Notes: a model not told the origin generated them from the sequence alone. 64,000 bases of DNA from Argyresthia goedartella (GCA_949825045.1 OX463810.1:36528201-36592200); one strand, 5' to 3'; shown: positions 1 through 10,664, counted from the stretch's first letter. Numbers and translations are program-made.

Positions 1-2058
1 TAACTTTTTTGTTACGAATCCCGATACGTAGCCTATGATTTGCTCAATTCTGTCGGGTAAATGTAATTCTGAATCTAGCATATCAGAAAATGCATCACAG
101 TTGCTTTCATGTATATTGTCATCATTATCGTTTTGGGGATCAATTTTGGAACAACTTGTATCGTTGCGCAAACCTCTGGTACTTTCATTAATTTTCACTG
201 AGCAGTTTAGTATAGGTATTTCAGTCAACGGTATGCAATTGCCGGTGAAATTAGAGCGAAGTTCCAAATTCAGTAATGTTTTCTTATAGATTCTTTTAAA
301 CTGATGTGCGTTGGGGTTGTTATTACAACGCCCGTGGTTGCGTATCACCCCCAAAAACATTTCCAAATGATCTTGGCTGAATTTGTTAGGAAGTATATAT
401 ATCAGTGCCTTTCTTTCCAACACAAGGACATTGAAAATTTGTTCGAGGCTCTGTATACATACAAGTAATCCCACACCTGTTTTAACTTTTGTTTTCGTAA
501 CTTTTTTTTCGGTAGTGGTAAGCTTGATAATTTTTCTTCCACTAACGGTCCGAGTGGTCTTACTGCGTACTTTTATCGTCAAACCAAGTAAGTAATCCTT
601 TGTCGAATCAAGAAACTCAAATAGACTGTTTTTGTCTTTTAAGGATGCCGGATGTTTGAAACCTTTACCGGCCAAGCTGTATGTGTTTAAGGTGTCAAAT
701 AGGTCATTCATAATTTTTATGAAGTTGATTGTAGCTGCAGAACCTTTAAATTCTGGGATTTCGAGAACTTCTTCGCACAATTGTATAGCTTTGGCAACGC
801 TATTGCTTAACAGTTGTGTCGCAAGTTTGACGCTCATGATGTTATTTCTGAAGTTCAAATGCCTCTCAGTTAATTAGTTAGCAAAATGAAGACCTAAGTT
901 GTCTTGGACTTTTTTGAGTTCTTGGACGTAGCGCCAGAGAACACTCTTCCCAGTGTGGTCTATTATTACTTTTTTTGATTCAAAAGTATTTCGAACCAAT
1001 TTCACCATATGGCATGGGTCAAGTATTATAACAACGGCTTGGCCAGTAGTTGGATGAGCAAATGTAGTTTTTAGATTAGCCGGATCATTCAAGTTGCACC
1101 CAAGTACATTAGCAGTAGATAGATTTGACGCGCAACCATCAAACGTCAAGCTAACTACATCTATTCCCACAGCTGCACATTTTGTAAGACACATTTTGAT
1201 TATTGTTGCTCTTTGTTCCGCCGTTATTCCGTTTATTAGAAAATAACCTAATGGTAATTTCCACGAATCGTTCAAAGATACCAACATCAGAACATACGCC
1301 TGCGTTGCAATCTCATCCGAGCAGTGGCATCCAAAATGTGTGACAAGACCATCCACTACCTTGCCATTAAATATTTTTTGTTGCCTTATTGCCATTTCGT
1401 CCACAATGAGACAAGCAAGGTTTTTATCTGTATGTTCGAGTTTGAACTTAATAGCTCTAAACGATTCCTCTGTGAAACCAGGCTTGCAGTCAATACTTTG
1501 ACACCATATGGCTAATGTCGATGGATGGGGCAGACATGAATCAAATTCTTTACGCACGAACTTGTATCCTGATGCAGAATAGTAGTGCAATGTGAGAGCA
1601 ATTTTTTTTACAGCGGGTGTGAATTTAATTATGCTTCTCTTTTTTTATTGTTGTTTCTTTTTAATACTCAGTACAATATCGCCTGCCACCGTGGGAAGAG
1701 AAGAGAGTGCACCTAAATTTGTTTCTATTGCTTTTTTCTTTTTCAGATCCGCAGTTATACCTTTCAATGTGATGCATTTTTTAAGTAATCTGTCATTTTT
1801 ACGTTTTAAGATTCTGTTTTTCGACAATCTTTTTTCAGAAAGCAAGGATTTAGTTTTTACTAGATTTTTAAACTTATGCGTTTTGGGGGTATTAAGAGCG
1901 GATTGAATGTCAGAATCAGAAGACGGAATATTCAAAGGAGTAAAACATCTTGGTTTGGAATCTGTGACACCCGATAACGGCCGTGGCATCTCAAGAGTAT
2001 CGTTTTCAGTAGAATTCATGGTCAACCCAAAGTCACAACCACAGTTTGGACAAGAGAC
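1..2058 (-). pseudogene. P-element/THAP9-like transposase, catalytic exon, broken by two stops
   Basis: Read on the minus strand this is the large catalytic exon of a P-type (THAP9-like) DNA transposase. A splice acceptor (ttgttccag) sits at 2059-2069 and the exon opens with a CPNCGC cysteine cluster. A basic coiled-coil-like stretch follows, then the RNase H-like core with LIVDEMA, LTFDGCASN and DPCHMVKLVRN. The C-terminal part (873-1) carries HLEMFLGVIRNHG and a NNNPNAHQF block, where the third catalytic acidic residue lies in this family. The frame is open over the whole stretch except for two TAA codons, at 1645-1647 and 874-876. Both sit where a lysine codon (AAA) would fit, so each could be one base change. 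The exon continues past the left edge. The family would bind DNA in the nucleus and mobilise the element; this copy looks dead. Confidence 0.85.
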
Positions 2059-2167
2059 CTGGAACAAAAATATCGGTAAGTATACCATGTATTTGCCGAA
2101 TAAAGGAATAATAAATTGTAATACAACGAATCGAACACTCTTTGTCGGATTTTATTTGAATACCTAC

Positions 2168-2186
2168 CAAACGGCGTTTACGGGAC
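2168..2186 (-). pseudogene. 3' end of P-type transposase exon 2 (copy A), cut off by the BEL insertion
   Basis: These few codons end in CGT TTG followed by a splice donor (gtaggt), in phase 0 with the acceptor at 2059. The rest of the exon is at 6492-6634, on the far side of the BEL retrotransposon. The five bases gggac at 2182-2186 are the target site duplicated by that insertion. Confidence 0.7.
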
Positions 2187-2935
2187 TGTCCAAACTCTTT
2201 AGTTTTGTTAGTTTTAAAACGACATGTGTCAAATATTGAAAATTGTCAGACGAGAAAATAAATGAGAATGGTTTACGTAAAGGAGATGTATTTTTTCGGT
2301 ACTGATTTTTGAACCATAATCATATGCGGTTTTTCTGGTAGGGAAACGAGTATAAATAAAGCCTACGAAATTATTTATTTTATTAAAACCGCCATTATTT
2401 ATTAATTTTGAAAAAATGATTTGTATGGGTAGGATTTATAACCTGCATCCTTTGCTTAACTTTGCAGCAAAAAAAAAACTGTAATTCATTCAATTGTCAT
2501 TTTTGACACTTTCCCCATGTTCCGAGTCACACAATAATCGATTACAGCGTCTACGATGCCATCGTTTTGTATCGCCAAAGCTAAATCGGAACGGCTTCGT
2601 AGATGATTGTGGCGTGACTCGGAACAGGGGGTTCTTGACAATGACGTGACAGAACAGTGTTGCCATAATAAATTATTGTTCTGGGTGGCTGTTTTATTTA
2701 AAATAATAATTATTTTAAAATCACAGTAACAAAAAAACGGCGGTTTTAAAAAATGATCACGATATGTATTTAGAACCTTTAAATTATATTCTTTCATATA
2801 AATACGGTTTTAACTTGGTTCATGACTATTTCGAATAAAGTACCAACTCTCTTGGAAAAAGTACAGATCTCCTTTGCATTTTTTATTTAAAATCAGTGCG
2901 CGAAACTAAAATATAACCACATCAACAAATTAACA
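2187..2935 (+). repeat. BEL-1 5' long terminal repeat, interrupted
   Basis: The pieces 2187-2281 and 2873-2935 together match the 158-bp repeat at 6334-6491 almost base for base. It begins tgtcc and ends taaca. A 591-bp foreign sequence splits it. A possible primer-binding site starting with tgg follows directly at 2936. Confidence 0.85.
2282..2872. mobile_element. 591-bp insertion with inverted ends in the BEL-1 5' LTR
   Basis: The ends are inverted copies (ggagat and atctcc, with imperfect similarity continuing inward). A second inverted pair lies in the middle: tgttccgagtcac at about 2518 and gtgactcggaaca at about 2614. Removing the block restores the LTR sequence exactly between an A and a T, with no target duplication. 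No open frame looks genuine. The family was not identified; it is probably a non-autonomous foldback-type element. Confidence 0.7.
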
Positions 2936-3444
2936 TGGTCCAACACGAACCGGATAATATGGAAGTTTAGCGCACGACGTGTTGTACGCCGGAAAAGTCG
3001 GCGAGGTTTCGTTATCCACGGAATATCACTGGGAGCTGCGGCGGAGGCTGGAGTCGGCAGCCAATGTTCCTGGTTACTGGGAGTGAAGTCGGAACCGGCG
3101 AATGATGCATAAGGGCAGTGTATTATCCTAAAATATGTATATGAAGAAAAAACTGTGAGTACATTCAAGTTCTTAGTAGTGTCGTGAATTTAACCTAATT
3201 TTGAAATTAAATGTTCACCAAGTCCTAATAAATATAACACTATTGTTGCGGAATGTTTTCAAAAGGGGAGACCGAACTAAGCTGGACCCACCAGAAAAAT
3301 TAAAAAAGGGGAGACTTATCACAATTCTTCCACGGCGATATAAAAACAAATAATTGAAACAATTTTAAGCGGGACTTACACAATTAGGACTTGTAATTGT
3401 TCATCGGATTTATATTTCTAAATTATAATAAATCTCTGAACAAA

Positions 3445-6141
3445 ATGGAAGCGGAAATAAACGTGCTCATAGATATTTCCGTACGAATCACAAAGGGACA
3501 TACCAACTACAGAAAATCGCCCAAAGATAGAATCACACTATCGTATGTATAGACGCGGTTGGAAAGTTTGGAATCCTTGTGGCAGAGATTCTCTAATGGA
3601 CATGACAGCTTATTTAGAAGGTACACAACTGCAGAAATCGAAAGTTCGGTATATGGCAAAGAAACGGTATATGACGTCACCGAAGAAAACTACACGGATT
3701 ATAAGTGTGATCTGAAGGATGCACTCAGGAATGTCAAACCAAATCCCAGTAGTTTACACCATCATATACAGCAAGGTAATTTAGAAAAGCAGGTTGACAA
3801 GAAAATAGATAGTCGTAGTTCCGACGAGTTTGTGTACGCTGTTCTATTGCCGCCGATGACTGCACATGTAACAAAGAGAAAGGTTATCTCGGATATTTCA
3901 AAGTTGTATGATCCACAAGGATGGATAGCACCGAGTATAATAAAGGCAAAAATATTTATACAGAAGTTATGGTTAGCAGGCATTGATTGCGATGAAGAAA
4001 TATCACAACCGTTATTAGAAGAATGGACGAAGTATCGAGAGGGTCTTGCAGACCTTACACAGTTTCGGTTGAAACGTTGGATGCACGTCAGAAGTGACAC
4101 GAAGTTAGTGGAACTTCACGGTTTTAGTGACGCTTCAAACTCTGCTTTTGCAGCAGTGATATACGTACGTGTGATAGATGAAAAGGGGAATGTTCACGTC
4201 AGTTTGCTAACGGCAAAAGCAAGAGTAGCCCCAATCAAGCAACTTAGTCTTCCAAGGTTAGAATTGTCAGGAGCTGTATTACTGGCAAAGCTACTAATAG
4301 AGGTGTCAGAAGTTTTGGGCGTACCAAAACATAATATACATGCTTGGACTGACTCTGAAATAGTACTTGCATGGCTTAGCAGTCATCCAAGTCGTTGGAA
4401 AACATTCATCGGGAATAGGTGTTCAGAGATTCTTACTGTGACAGATCGTAGCCAGTGGGCACATGTCAAATTTGAACACAACCCAGCAGATTGCGCATCA
4501 CGAGGCATAATAGCATCCGAATTGGTACAATTTGAACTCTGGTTAAGGGGACCTTTATGGTTGAGTGAAGAAATTATACAGTATCCTAACTCTAAGGTAA
4601 TAGATACAAATATGGAGGAAAGGAAAATTCAAACTAACCTTGCTACTTCTGTAGATTATTACGACGACGATGCAGAGGTGTGGACAAAATTCTCATCGTT
4701 GTCGAAGCTATTAAGAGTAGTAGCTTATTGCCGCAGAGTACGAAAGCCAGAGAAACCAAACCATAGGTATCTCTTAAAAAAGGAAATTGATGATGCACTG
4801 GTAATAATGATAAAAAAAAGTCAAAGACAAGCATTTTCAGAGGAATTGAAGGAAGTTAAGCAAGGAAAAGCTGTAAACAAAAAGAGTGTACTTACCTCAC
4901 TGAGTCCACAGTTAGACGAGTTCGATATACTCCGTGTTGGTGGGCGGTTGCATTACGCTAACATGGATGAAAATAAAAAGCATCCAATAATCTTTCCGAA
5001 GCAATCACTGTTGACGACTCTCATTTTACGAAATGCACATATGGTCACTCTTCACGGAGCGCCACAGTTGATGATGAACTTTATTAGGGAGAAGTATTAT
5101 ATCATAAATCTTAAATTACTTGTAAAATTCCATTGTAGGAAATGCGTCACTTGCATAAGGTACGCATCAGCAAACAAGGCTCAACTAATGGGTCAATTAC
5201 CATCACCAAGGGTAACAATGAGCCGAGCGTTTCTCCGTTCAGGGGTTGATCACGCAGGCCCAATAAACATACGGGTATCAAAGGGTCGTGGCAATAGATC
5301 ATACAAAGGCTACATATGTTTATTCGTATGTATGGCCACACGTGGCATACATTTGGAAGCAGTGAGTGATCTGACTTCACAAGGGTTCTTGGCTGCTTTT
5401 AAACGTTTTGTTTCACGTCGCGGTCACTGTAGTGATTTATATAGTGACAACGGGACGAACTTTGTGGGAGCGGCCAGAGAACTGAGGGATTTGTTAGACG
5501 AAGAAAAATCCAGATTGTTGCCAGAAATTGCAGATTGGTTAGCTACAAATGGAACACAGTGGCATTTTATTCCTCCGCAAGCACCCAATTTTGGGGGTCT
5601 TTGGGAAGCCGGAGTGCGTTCTTGCAAGTTCCATCTAAGGAGAGTAATTGGTAACTCAACTCTTACTTTCGAAGAAATCACAACGGTGCTGGCTCAGATA
5701 GAAGCATGTTTGAATTCAAGGCCAATGTCATATATACAGGATCAAGGGGATCCTATGTCTTTAACACCCGGACATTTTCTTGTGGGTGAGTCTTTGTTAT
5801 CCGTTCCGGATCACAATTATGAACATTCGTCGATCAGTTCGTTGAGAAGATGGCAGCTCTGTCAACGGATGCTTCAAGATTTCTGGCGACGTTGGTCTCA
5901 AGAGTATCTTCATCATTTCATGCAAAGGAATAAGTGGGCACAGGTTGTACCTGAACCAAAGGTTGGAGATGTGGTGCTGGTTAAAGAACTAGATTTACCT
6001 CCATCACGATGGTTGTTAGGACAGATTGTTGAAAAACATCCTGGAGTGGACAACGTTACGCGAGTTGTGACTCTGCGCTATAAGAATTACTTAATTAAAT
6101 GACCAGTGTCTAAGCTTTGTGTTCTACCTTTAGCGGAGTAA
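3445..6141 (+). pseudogene. BEL-1 gag-pol remnant, in-frame deletion joining gag to RNase H and integrase
   Basis: The ATG at 3445 opens a BEL gag N-terminus (TNYRKSPKDRIT, then YDVTEENYTDYKCDLKDALR). A TAG at 3550-3552 breaks it. Near 3740-3830 the frame passes straight into late pol, so the rest of gag, the protease and the reverse transcriptase are gone. Then come the RNase H region (FSDAS, LPRLELSGA, AWTDSEIVLAWL, NPADCASRG), an HHCC integrase zinc site (NAH..TLH, CRKCVTC), the DDE integrase core (GVDHAGP, YSDNGTNF, FGGLWEAG) and a DUF5641-type tail. A TGA at 6100-6102 interrupts the end. BEL-2 reads LIKRPVSKLC where this copy reads LIK-stop-PVSKLC, so a CGA-to-TGA change explains it and the frame really ends at 6141. 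Confidence 0.9.
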
Positions 6142-6333
6142 TTGTCAAATAAGTTAATGTTATTTTAATTCATTTATAATCATCATCAAAGAGTGAAATG
6201 ATGTAATGTTACTTTGATTATCATCGAGTGTTGCTTTGCTTACAATTATATTGTATTTTTTTGGTTTTAATTATGGTTTATTTATGTAATCATTGTAAGC
6301 ACATGTTAGAACAGTTGTTCTTGGCGGGCGGCA

Positions 6334-6491
6334 TGTCCAAACTCTTTAGTTTTGTTAGTTTTAAAACGACATGTGTCAAATATTGAAAATTGTCAGACGA
6401 GAAAATAAATGAGAATGGTTTACGTAAATTTGCATTTTTTATTTAAAATCAGTGCGCGAAACTAAAATATAACCACATCAACAAATTAACA
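6334..6491 (+). repeat. BEL-1 3' long terminal repeat
   Basis: An uninterrupted 158-bp LTR, near-identical to the two 5' LTR pieces. It begins tgtcc and ends taaca, and the target duplication gggac follows. Confidence 0.88.
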
Positions 6492-6634
6492 GGGACGAAG
6501 AAGGAATTTCTCGACTCGGGTTGACATTTTCCTTATCGCATGTCGTATTAGAGAGGAGTGTATTCGATGTTGAATTCGACTGAAGATTTGGTGACGGAGT
6601 CGTTGCAATAGAAGTTTCATTTGAAAACTCCATC
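6492..6634 (-). pseudogene. P-type transposase exon 2, copy A, main part
   Basis: On the minus strand an acceptor (tattttag) precedes ATGGAGTTTTC, and the exon runs in one open frame as a Ser/Asn/Thr-rich linker ending EIPSSSRKRRL. It is then cut by BEL-1 and finishes at 2168. This low-complexity segment would link the THAP DNA-binding domain to the catalytic region. The acceptor is in phase 0 with the THAP exon at 7494-7680. A second version of the exon lies at 7106-7319. Confidence 0.7.
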
Positions 6635-6666
6635 TAAAATATTACATAATTAGCCTTATCTTTATA

Positions 6667-7019
6667 TATGTCACCGTAAGATAGTCAAAACCGTTAGTTG
6701 ACAAACTAACGTTTTTTTCTCGTTAGTTGGTCAACTATCGACAGACTGTAGCGTACTGCTTACTATATAACGCGTTAGTTGATAAACTAACGGTTAAAAA
6801 CGTTAAATAATAGACTGTTTAAACTTGAATTGCAAACGAAATACCAGGGCAAACACTCTGGTAGCTTAGGTGAAGCGAATAGTCTTCGTATTAAATTGAC
6901 ATGTAAAAACAAAAGAAACGTAAATTGTAAACCCTGTCGGTCTGGTTTACTATCTGTCGATAGTTGATCAACTAACGCGTTAGTTTATTAACTAATGGTT
7001 TTGACTATCTTACGGTGAT
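6667..7019. mobile_element. 353-bp foldback MITE (family A)
   Basis: The ends are inverted repeats that read tcaccgtaagatagtcaaaa inward, followed by more inverted blocks built from gttagtt..aactaac. The core has an open-hairpin motif with ggtagcttaggtgaag. It lies between the two copies of transposase exon 2. No coding capacity. A truncated relative is at 42785-42870. Confidence 0.8.
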
Positions 7020-7105
7020 ATATAAAATACACGAATGAAAGAGTATTAATTATAATAATAAAATGAATCGAACATTCTTAGTAGAATTTTATTTAAATAA
7101 CCTAC

Positions 7106-7319
7106 CAAACTACGTTTACGGGATGTAGGAGGAATTTCTAGACTCACGTTGACAATTTCCTTGTCGCATATTGTATTGTCTTGTATCTTTTGCAATTTAG
7201 AGAGGACTGTTTTTTTTAAACATGGTCCTACTCCAGTGTTTTCTTGATTGAATGTTGAATTCGACTGGAGATTTGGTGGAGGAGTCCGATACAACTGGAG
7301 ATTCATTTGAAAATACCAT
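7106..7319 (-). pseudogene. P-type transposase exon 2, copy B
   Basis: This is a diverged second copy of the exon at 6492-6634 plus 2168-2186. It has the same acceptor context (tattttcag then ATGG), the same PPPNLQSNST and EIPPTSRKRSL motifs, and the same donor (ttg then gtaggt). It carries an extra stretch in the middle, and the frame shifts between its start and its end, so it is not functional as one exon. It reflects a partial tandem duplication or two overlapping element copies. Confidence 0.65.
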
Positions 7320-7493
7320 CTGAAAATATTTTATGATTATATCTTTATTTATGATTTTATGATTATATGGCCTTATCTTTACAATTCACGAATAAATATA
7401 GTTGTTAATTTTTTTTCGACTATTGTGATGATAAACTAGTTAGTCAAACATCAAACGATAGTAAAATCTATTCATGTCTGTGCAAATACTTAC

Positions 7494-7680
7494 AGTACAT
7501 ATTGGAATAGCGGATTTATTAATCATCCTGAATCCCTTCTTCTTTGTGTAATAGAAATCTTCACCTTTAAAATGCATTGAACATATTACGGCATTTTTGC
7601 TAGGAATCCAATCACTCTCACGTCTTTCTAATTGAACGCCTTTTACCCATCGTTCTCTACGACTAGGGTCTTGAGGGAAT
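7494..7680 (-). pseudogene. THAP zinc-finger exon of the P-type transposase
   Basis: Read on the minus strand between an acceptor (cttttccatttag) and a donor (gtaagt), 62 codons encode the second half of a THAP domain: FPQDPSRRERWVKGV, then WIPSKNAVICSMHFKGEDF, ending KSAIPICT. The ICSMHF motif supplies the last Cys and His of the C2CH zinc site, and the Pro and Trp positions are the invariant THAP ones. The first CxxC pair should lie in an upstream exon to the right that I did not find. Exon phases fit both exon 2 copies. In P elements this domain binds the transposon ends. Confidence 0.85.
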
Positions 7681-7744
7681 CTAAATGGAAAAGAAAAATA
7701 TTCAAATTTGTTTAATCAAGTAAAAATTCAAATATTTTTACTAT

Positions 7745-7915
7745 ATTTTTTCAAAAGTTGATGGAAAATATCGCGATGAAACCTTCAATTTCCATAGCTG
7801 CGGCGATGGGCTAGCCATCTGTCGAGCAAAAATGGAGTATTAAATTAACAGCTAAACGTGAGCAAAGATGCACCTCTGCTTCCCCCTATGAAAAAAGGCG
7901 AGACACTACATTATT
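7745..7915 (+). repeat. Dispersed SINE-like repeat, family R, copy 1
   Basis: It shares the run gatgggct..gagtatt..agctaaa..gggc and a terminal atgaaaaaaggcgagac with copies at 9930, 11590, 29390 and 31240. No tRNA-like head was seen. Confidence 0.6.
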
Positions 7916-8334
7916 ATTTTTAAACTTAATTAATAGAACAACAACAATGAATTGTCAACATAATGTAACCTAATATCATCACGCCTTTTCTCATATGCGG
8001 TGGCAGTTACGTGCATTCAACTACCTGCTTCATTTGGCATATCACCATCCCCCTAGATAAAATGTGATTTATTATTTTTCTAAGGCGACGATCTGTATGG
8101 TTCTTACACCACATCACTGCACATGCAGGCATTTTGAATTAAAATAATTTTGTTATAAAGAGCCCGGTGAGCCATCTACACTCGCATGCGTCAAGGACCG
8201 GACTGAAACCTCCCTGGGTTGAGCATTTACGCCCCGCCCATTTGGGTTCACTTCTCGTTGCGTCAAATTACAGCGTAAGGTATGCTTCTATGGTATAATC
8301 GTTCACTGGTTGTCACACTTTAATGTTATTTTAT

Positions 8335-8604
8335 CTATATGTTACCGGCCAAACCCGATTTCAGGACAAACTAGTTTTGCCTAGGATAAACTAGTTTGCA
8401 CAGCTTATATCAGGGCAAAATGCTGCGGTAGCTTAGGTGAAGGGTAAAGGGGGTGAGCGAAGCGAAGCCCCCTTTATCCTTCATGTTAGGTTGAGCATGT
8501 AGGAACAACAAAAATACTTAAAACATAAACTTAAGTACACATAAACTAGTTTATCCTAGGCAAAACTAGTTTGTCCTGAAATCGGGTTTGGCCGGAAACA
8601 TATA
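8335..8604. mobile_element. Foldback MITE (family B) with about 60-bp terminal inverted repeats
   Basis: The outer arms read ccggccaaacccgatttcag inward from both ends and continue through actagttt blocks to about 60 bp each. The core contains gcggtagcttaggtgaag and a small hairpin (gggggtgagcgaagcgaagcccc). The same core occurs in the opposite orientation at 33725-33870, inside a different pair of ends. Confidence 0.82.
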
Positions 8605-8613
8605 CATTATTTG

Positions 8614-8835
8614 ACGACCCGAATGGCCGAGTCGGCAGTGACCCTGCCTACGAAGCCAAGGGTCCTGGGTTAGACTCCCGGTGGGGGTAAATATTTGTTT
8701 GATGAGAACGGATGTTTGTATCCTAGACATGTTTGTTTATCTATCTAGGTATAATACTTATATATATAAGTATATGTATCGTTGTCTAGTACCCAAGATA
8801 CAGGGAAACCTAGTTTGGGGCTAGATCAGTGTTCT
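8614..8835 (+). repeat. tRNA-derived SINE (family S1), 3' truncated
   Basis: The head resembles a tRNA with an A box (tggccgagtcgg) and a B box-like gggttagactccc. The body (gatgagaacggatgtttgta, ctagtacccaagatacaggg) is shared with the copies at 10665, 26211 and 40311. The tail is lost after ctagatcagtg. Confidence 0.8.
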
Positions 8836-8974
8836 AGTATACTTTTGGGGCGGAAAATAATAAAAAATAGGATTTATGGTCGTGGCGATAGTATGTATAA
8901 CCTCCAATGTAATAACATTATAATTCCCAGGCCCCCTAGCCAAGTCGCATTCGATAACTTATTTATAGAGTTAA

Positions 8975-9070
8975 GAAGTTAAGAAAAAGTATGCGATTTG
9001 ACGTTTGCCGTGCAAAGTATCACGGGACTTTGCATGGCAAACATCAAATCGCATACATTTTCTTAGAGCC
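8975..9070. repeat. Near-perfect inverted repeat (foldback)
   Basis: Arms of about 37 bp (agaaaaagtatgcgatttga inward from the left and its complement from the right) flank a loop of about 8 bp. A weaker outer pair (cgcattcgataactta and taagttagcgaatgc) extends the foldback to about 8945-9110. Probably a small MITE. Confidence 0.7.
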
Positions 9071-9129
9071 GAGCGAGTGATAAGGATAAGTTAGCGAATG
9101 CAACTTATCTACTTGGAAATAATAAGATA

Positions 9130-9400
9130 CTGTAATTAATAAATAATTATAATAAATATCAGAGGGCAACCTTACACTAATCAAACAAGGCCCATAGTAA
9201 CCTCAATAAGGCTTGTGTTATGGGAACTAGACGACGATATATTTAATAGAGATAAATACTTATGTAAATACATAGAAAACATCCAAGACTAAAAAAAAAT
9301 ATTCATGCTCATCACACAAATGTTTGCCCTTATCGGGATTCGAACCCAGGATCGTCTAACCTTCCTAGGCTAACCCGCTAGGCTAAACCGATCGTCAATT
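9130..9400 (-). repeat. tRNA-derived SINE, second subfamily, reverse orientation
   Basis: The minus-strand head has a B box (gggttcgaatccc, seen here as gggattcgaaccc at 9337). An A/T-rich tail of aataataa type lies at the left end. The body is related to family S1 but clearly diverged. Confidence 0.65.
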
Positions 9401-9929
9401 ATTTTTTTACCCAAGATCACAACGCACACGTTAAAAAGGTCACGGCACAAATAGTAGATAAATAATTAAATTAATTAAAAAATTTAATATAAAAGTTTTT
9501 GATCCTAATCAGCAGTGTTAATTTGGGCCTTTTTCAATTCGATAACTATTATAGAAAAAATACGTATACCTATCCAAACAATATATATTATATTTGTTTA
9601 TTCATTAAATCTGTTTCGTCAATATCTCCGGAACGTCTCTAAGGTCCCACGAGAGTTCTGCAAATGACTGGTGTACTTTTCGAAGGAAAACGATATGGCC
9701 GGGTAACTCGTTCGGATTCCCCGAACCGACAATCTACTAGACATACTGACTGGGAGTGCAGCATACGAGTATGTGTGTATGACCGAAATCTTTAAAAAAT
9801 TACGATTTAGCCACATGACTCGTGCTTTTTAATAAATTAAATGAAAATAAAAACGTTTATTCAAGGAAATACATACAATATGCGTACGGAAGGGAGAGGT
9901 AGTAAATAAATTGAGATTTTGTTGACTGT
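9401..9929. other. No gene seen
   Basis: AT-rich sequence. Short open stretches occur on both strands, but none resembles a known protein or has supporting splice sites. Confidence 0.5.
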
Positions 9930-10025
9930 AAAATGGAGTATTGAATATCTGGCTAAAGGTGGGCACTACTGCCTCTGCCACACACACCGTATGAGAAAAG
10001 GAGAGACGCTATGTTGATTTGATGT
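9930..10025 (+). repeat. Dispersed SINE-like repeat, family R, copy 2
   Basis: It matches the family by gagtattgaatatctggctaa, gtgggcac and atgagaaaaggagagacg. Confidence 0.6.
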
Positions 10026-10414
10026 TTACCTTTTATTATGTTTGATTCCCATTTTAGCGCTAAATATGAACTAAGACACTCTCATCTTACTGAGTTATAA
10101 TGATGTAAGTGTCCTACATCAAAGGGTTTTACTCGCCAATTACGCGGTTTCGGGTAGTACTCGTAATGCATGTACCAGTATATATATATATATATATCCA
10201 GTAATGATTTCCCGGAGGTGTGCGGTTAGGGGAACGGGGAAGTGGGGGGGGGTCTAATCGTGTCGCAGTCGCTAAAGCGTTTCCGTGTCGCAAGTGAAAA
10301 ATGGCGCCTTCGATGTGTACGGTCGCGAAGGCTCTGGAACCCCGGGTCGGACCCCTACAGGGTTGTAATGAAAGTCGGAAACGTTCAGTCGTATAGACTT
10401 ATATTAGAATCAAA

Positions 10415-10465
10415 TAATAATAATACCTTGGACACTTTACACATTGATCTAGCCCCAAACTAGGA
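10415..10465 (-). repeat. SINE S1 3'-end fragment
   Basis: An aataataat tail followed by ccttggacac and gatctagccccaaactagg, which is the 3' end of family S1 in reverse. The rest is absent. Confidence 0.65.
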
Positions 10466-10664
10466 GATATGAAAATGATTGTGTTGCCACTGTCGTGGCA
10501 TTACTTAAAAGTGAATTTTACCCTAATGGTTACCATCATTCCCCAACAACAACACCTTTCCCCTAGAAAATTATGGTCGCAAACGTAAAAAATGTTTGAG
10601 TCTCAGATAGTTATCTGTAAGCAGCCGATCATACATCGAGTCAATGCACTGGGGATTATATAAT

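Larger units (their letters stand above)
2187..6491 (+). mobile_element. BEL/Pao LTR retrotransposon BEL-1, internally deleted
   Basis: Two LTRs (2187-2935 with an insertion, and 6334-6491) bracket a gag-pol remnant. A 5-bp target duplication, gggac, flanks the element at 2182-2186 and 6492-6496. A purine-rich tract (ggcgggcggc) lies just before the 3' LTR. It inserted into exon 2 of the P-type transposon, so it is younger than that element. The leader at 2936-3444 has no intact reading frame. Protease and most of the reverse transcriptase are missing, so this copy cannot move on its own. Confidence 0.9.

Noticed and set aside
6667..7019. Terminal inverted repeat of the P-type transposon
   Set aside because: The element is self-contained, lies between the exon 2 copies, and has a relative at 42785 away from any transposase sequence.
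8614..8690. Functional tRNA gene
   Set aside because: The A and B boxes are present, but the sequence continues into a SINE body shared by several copies and lacks a proper acceptor stem.
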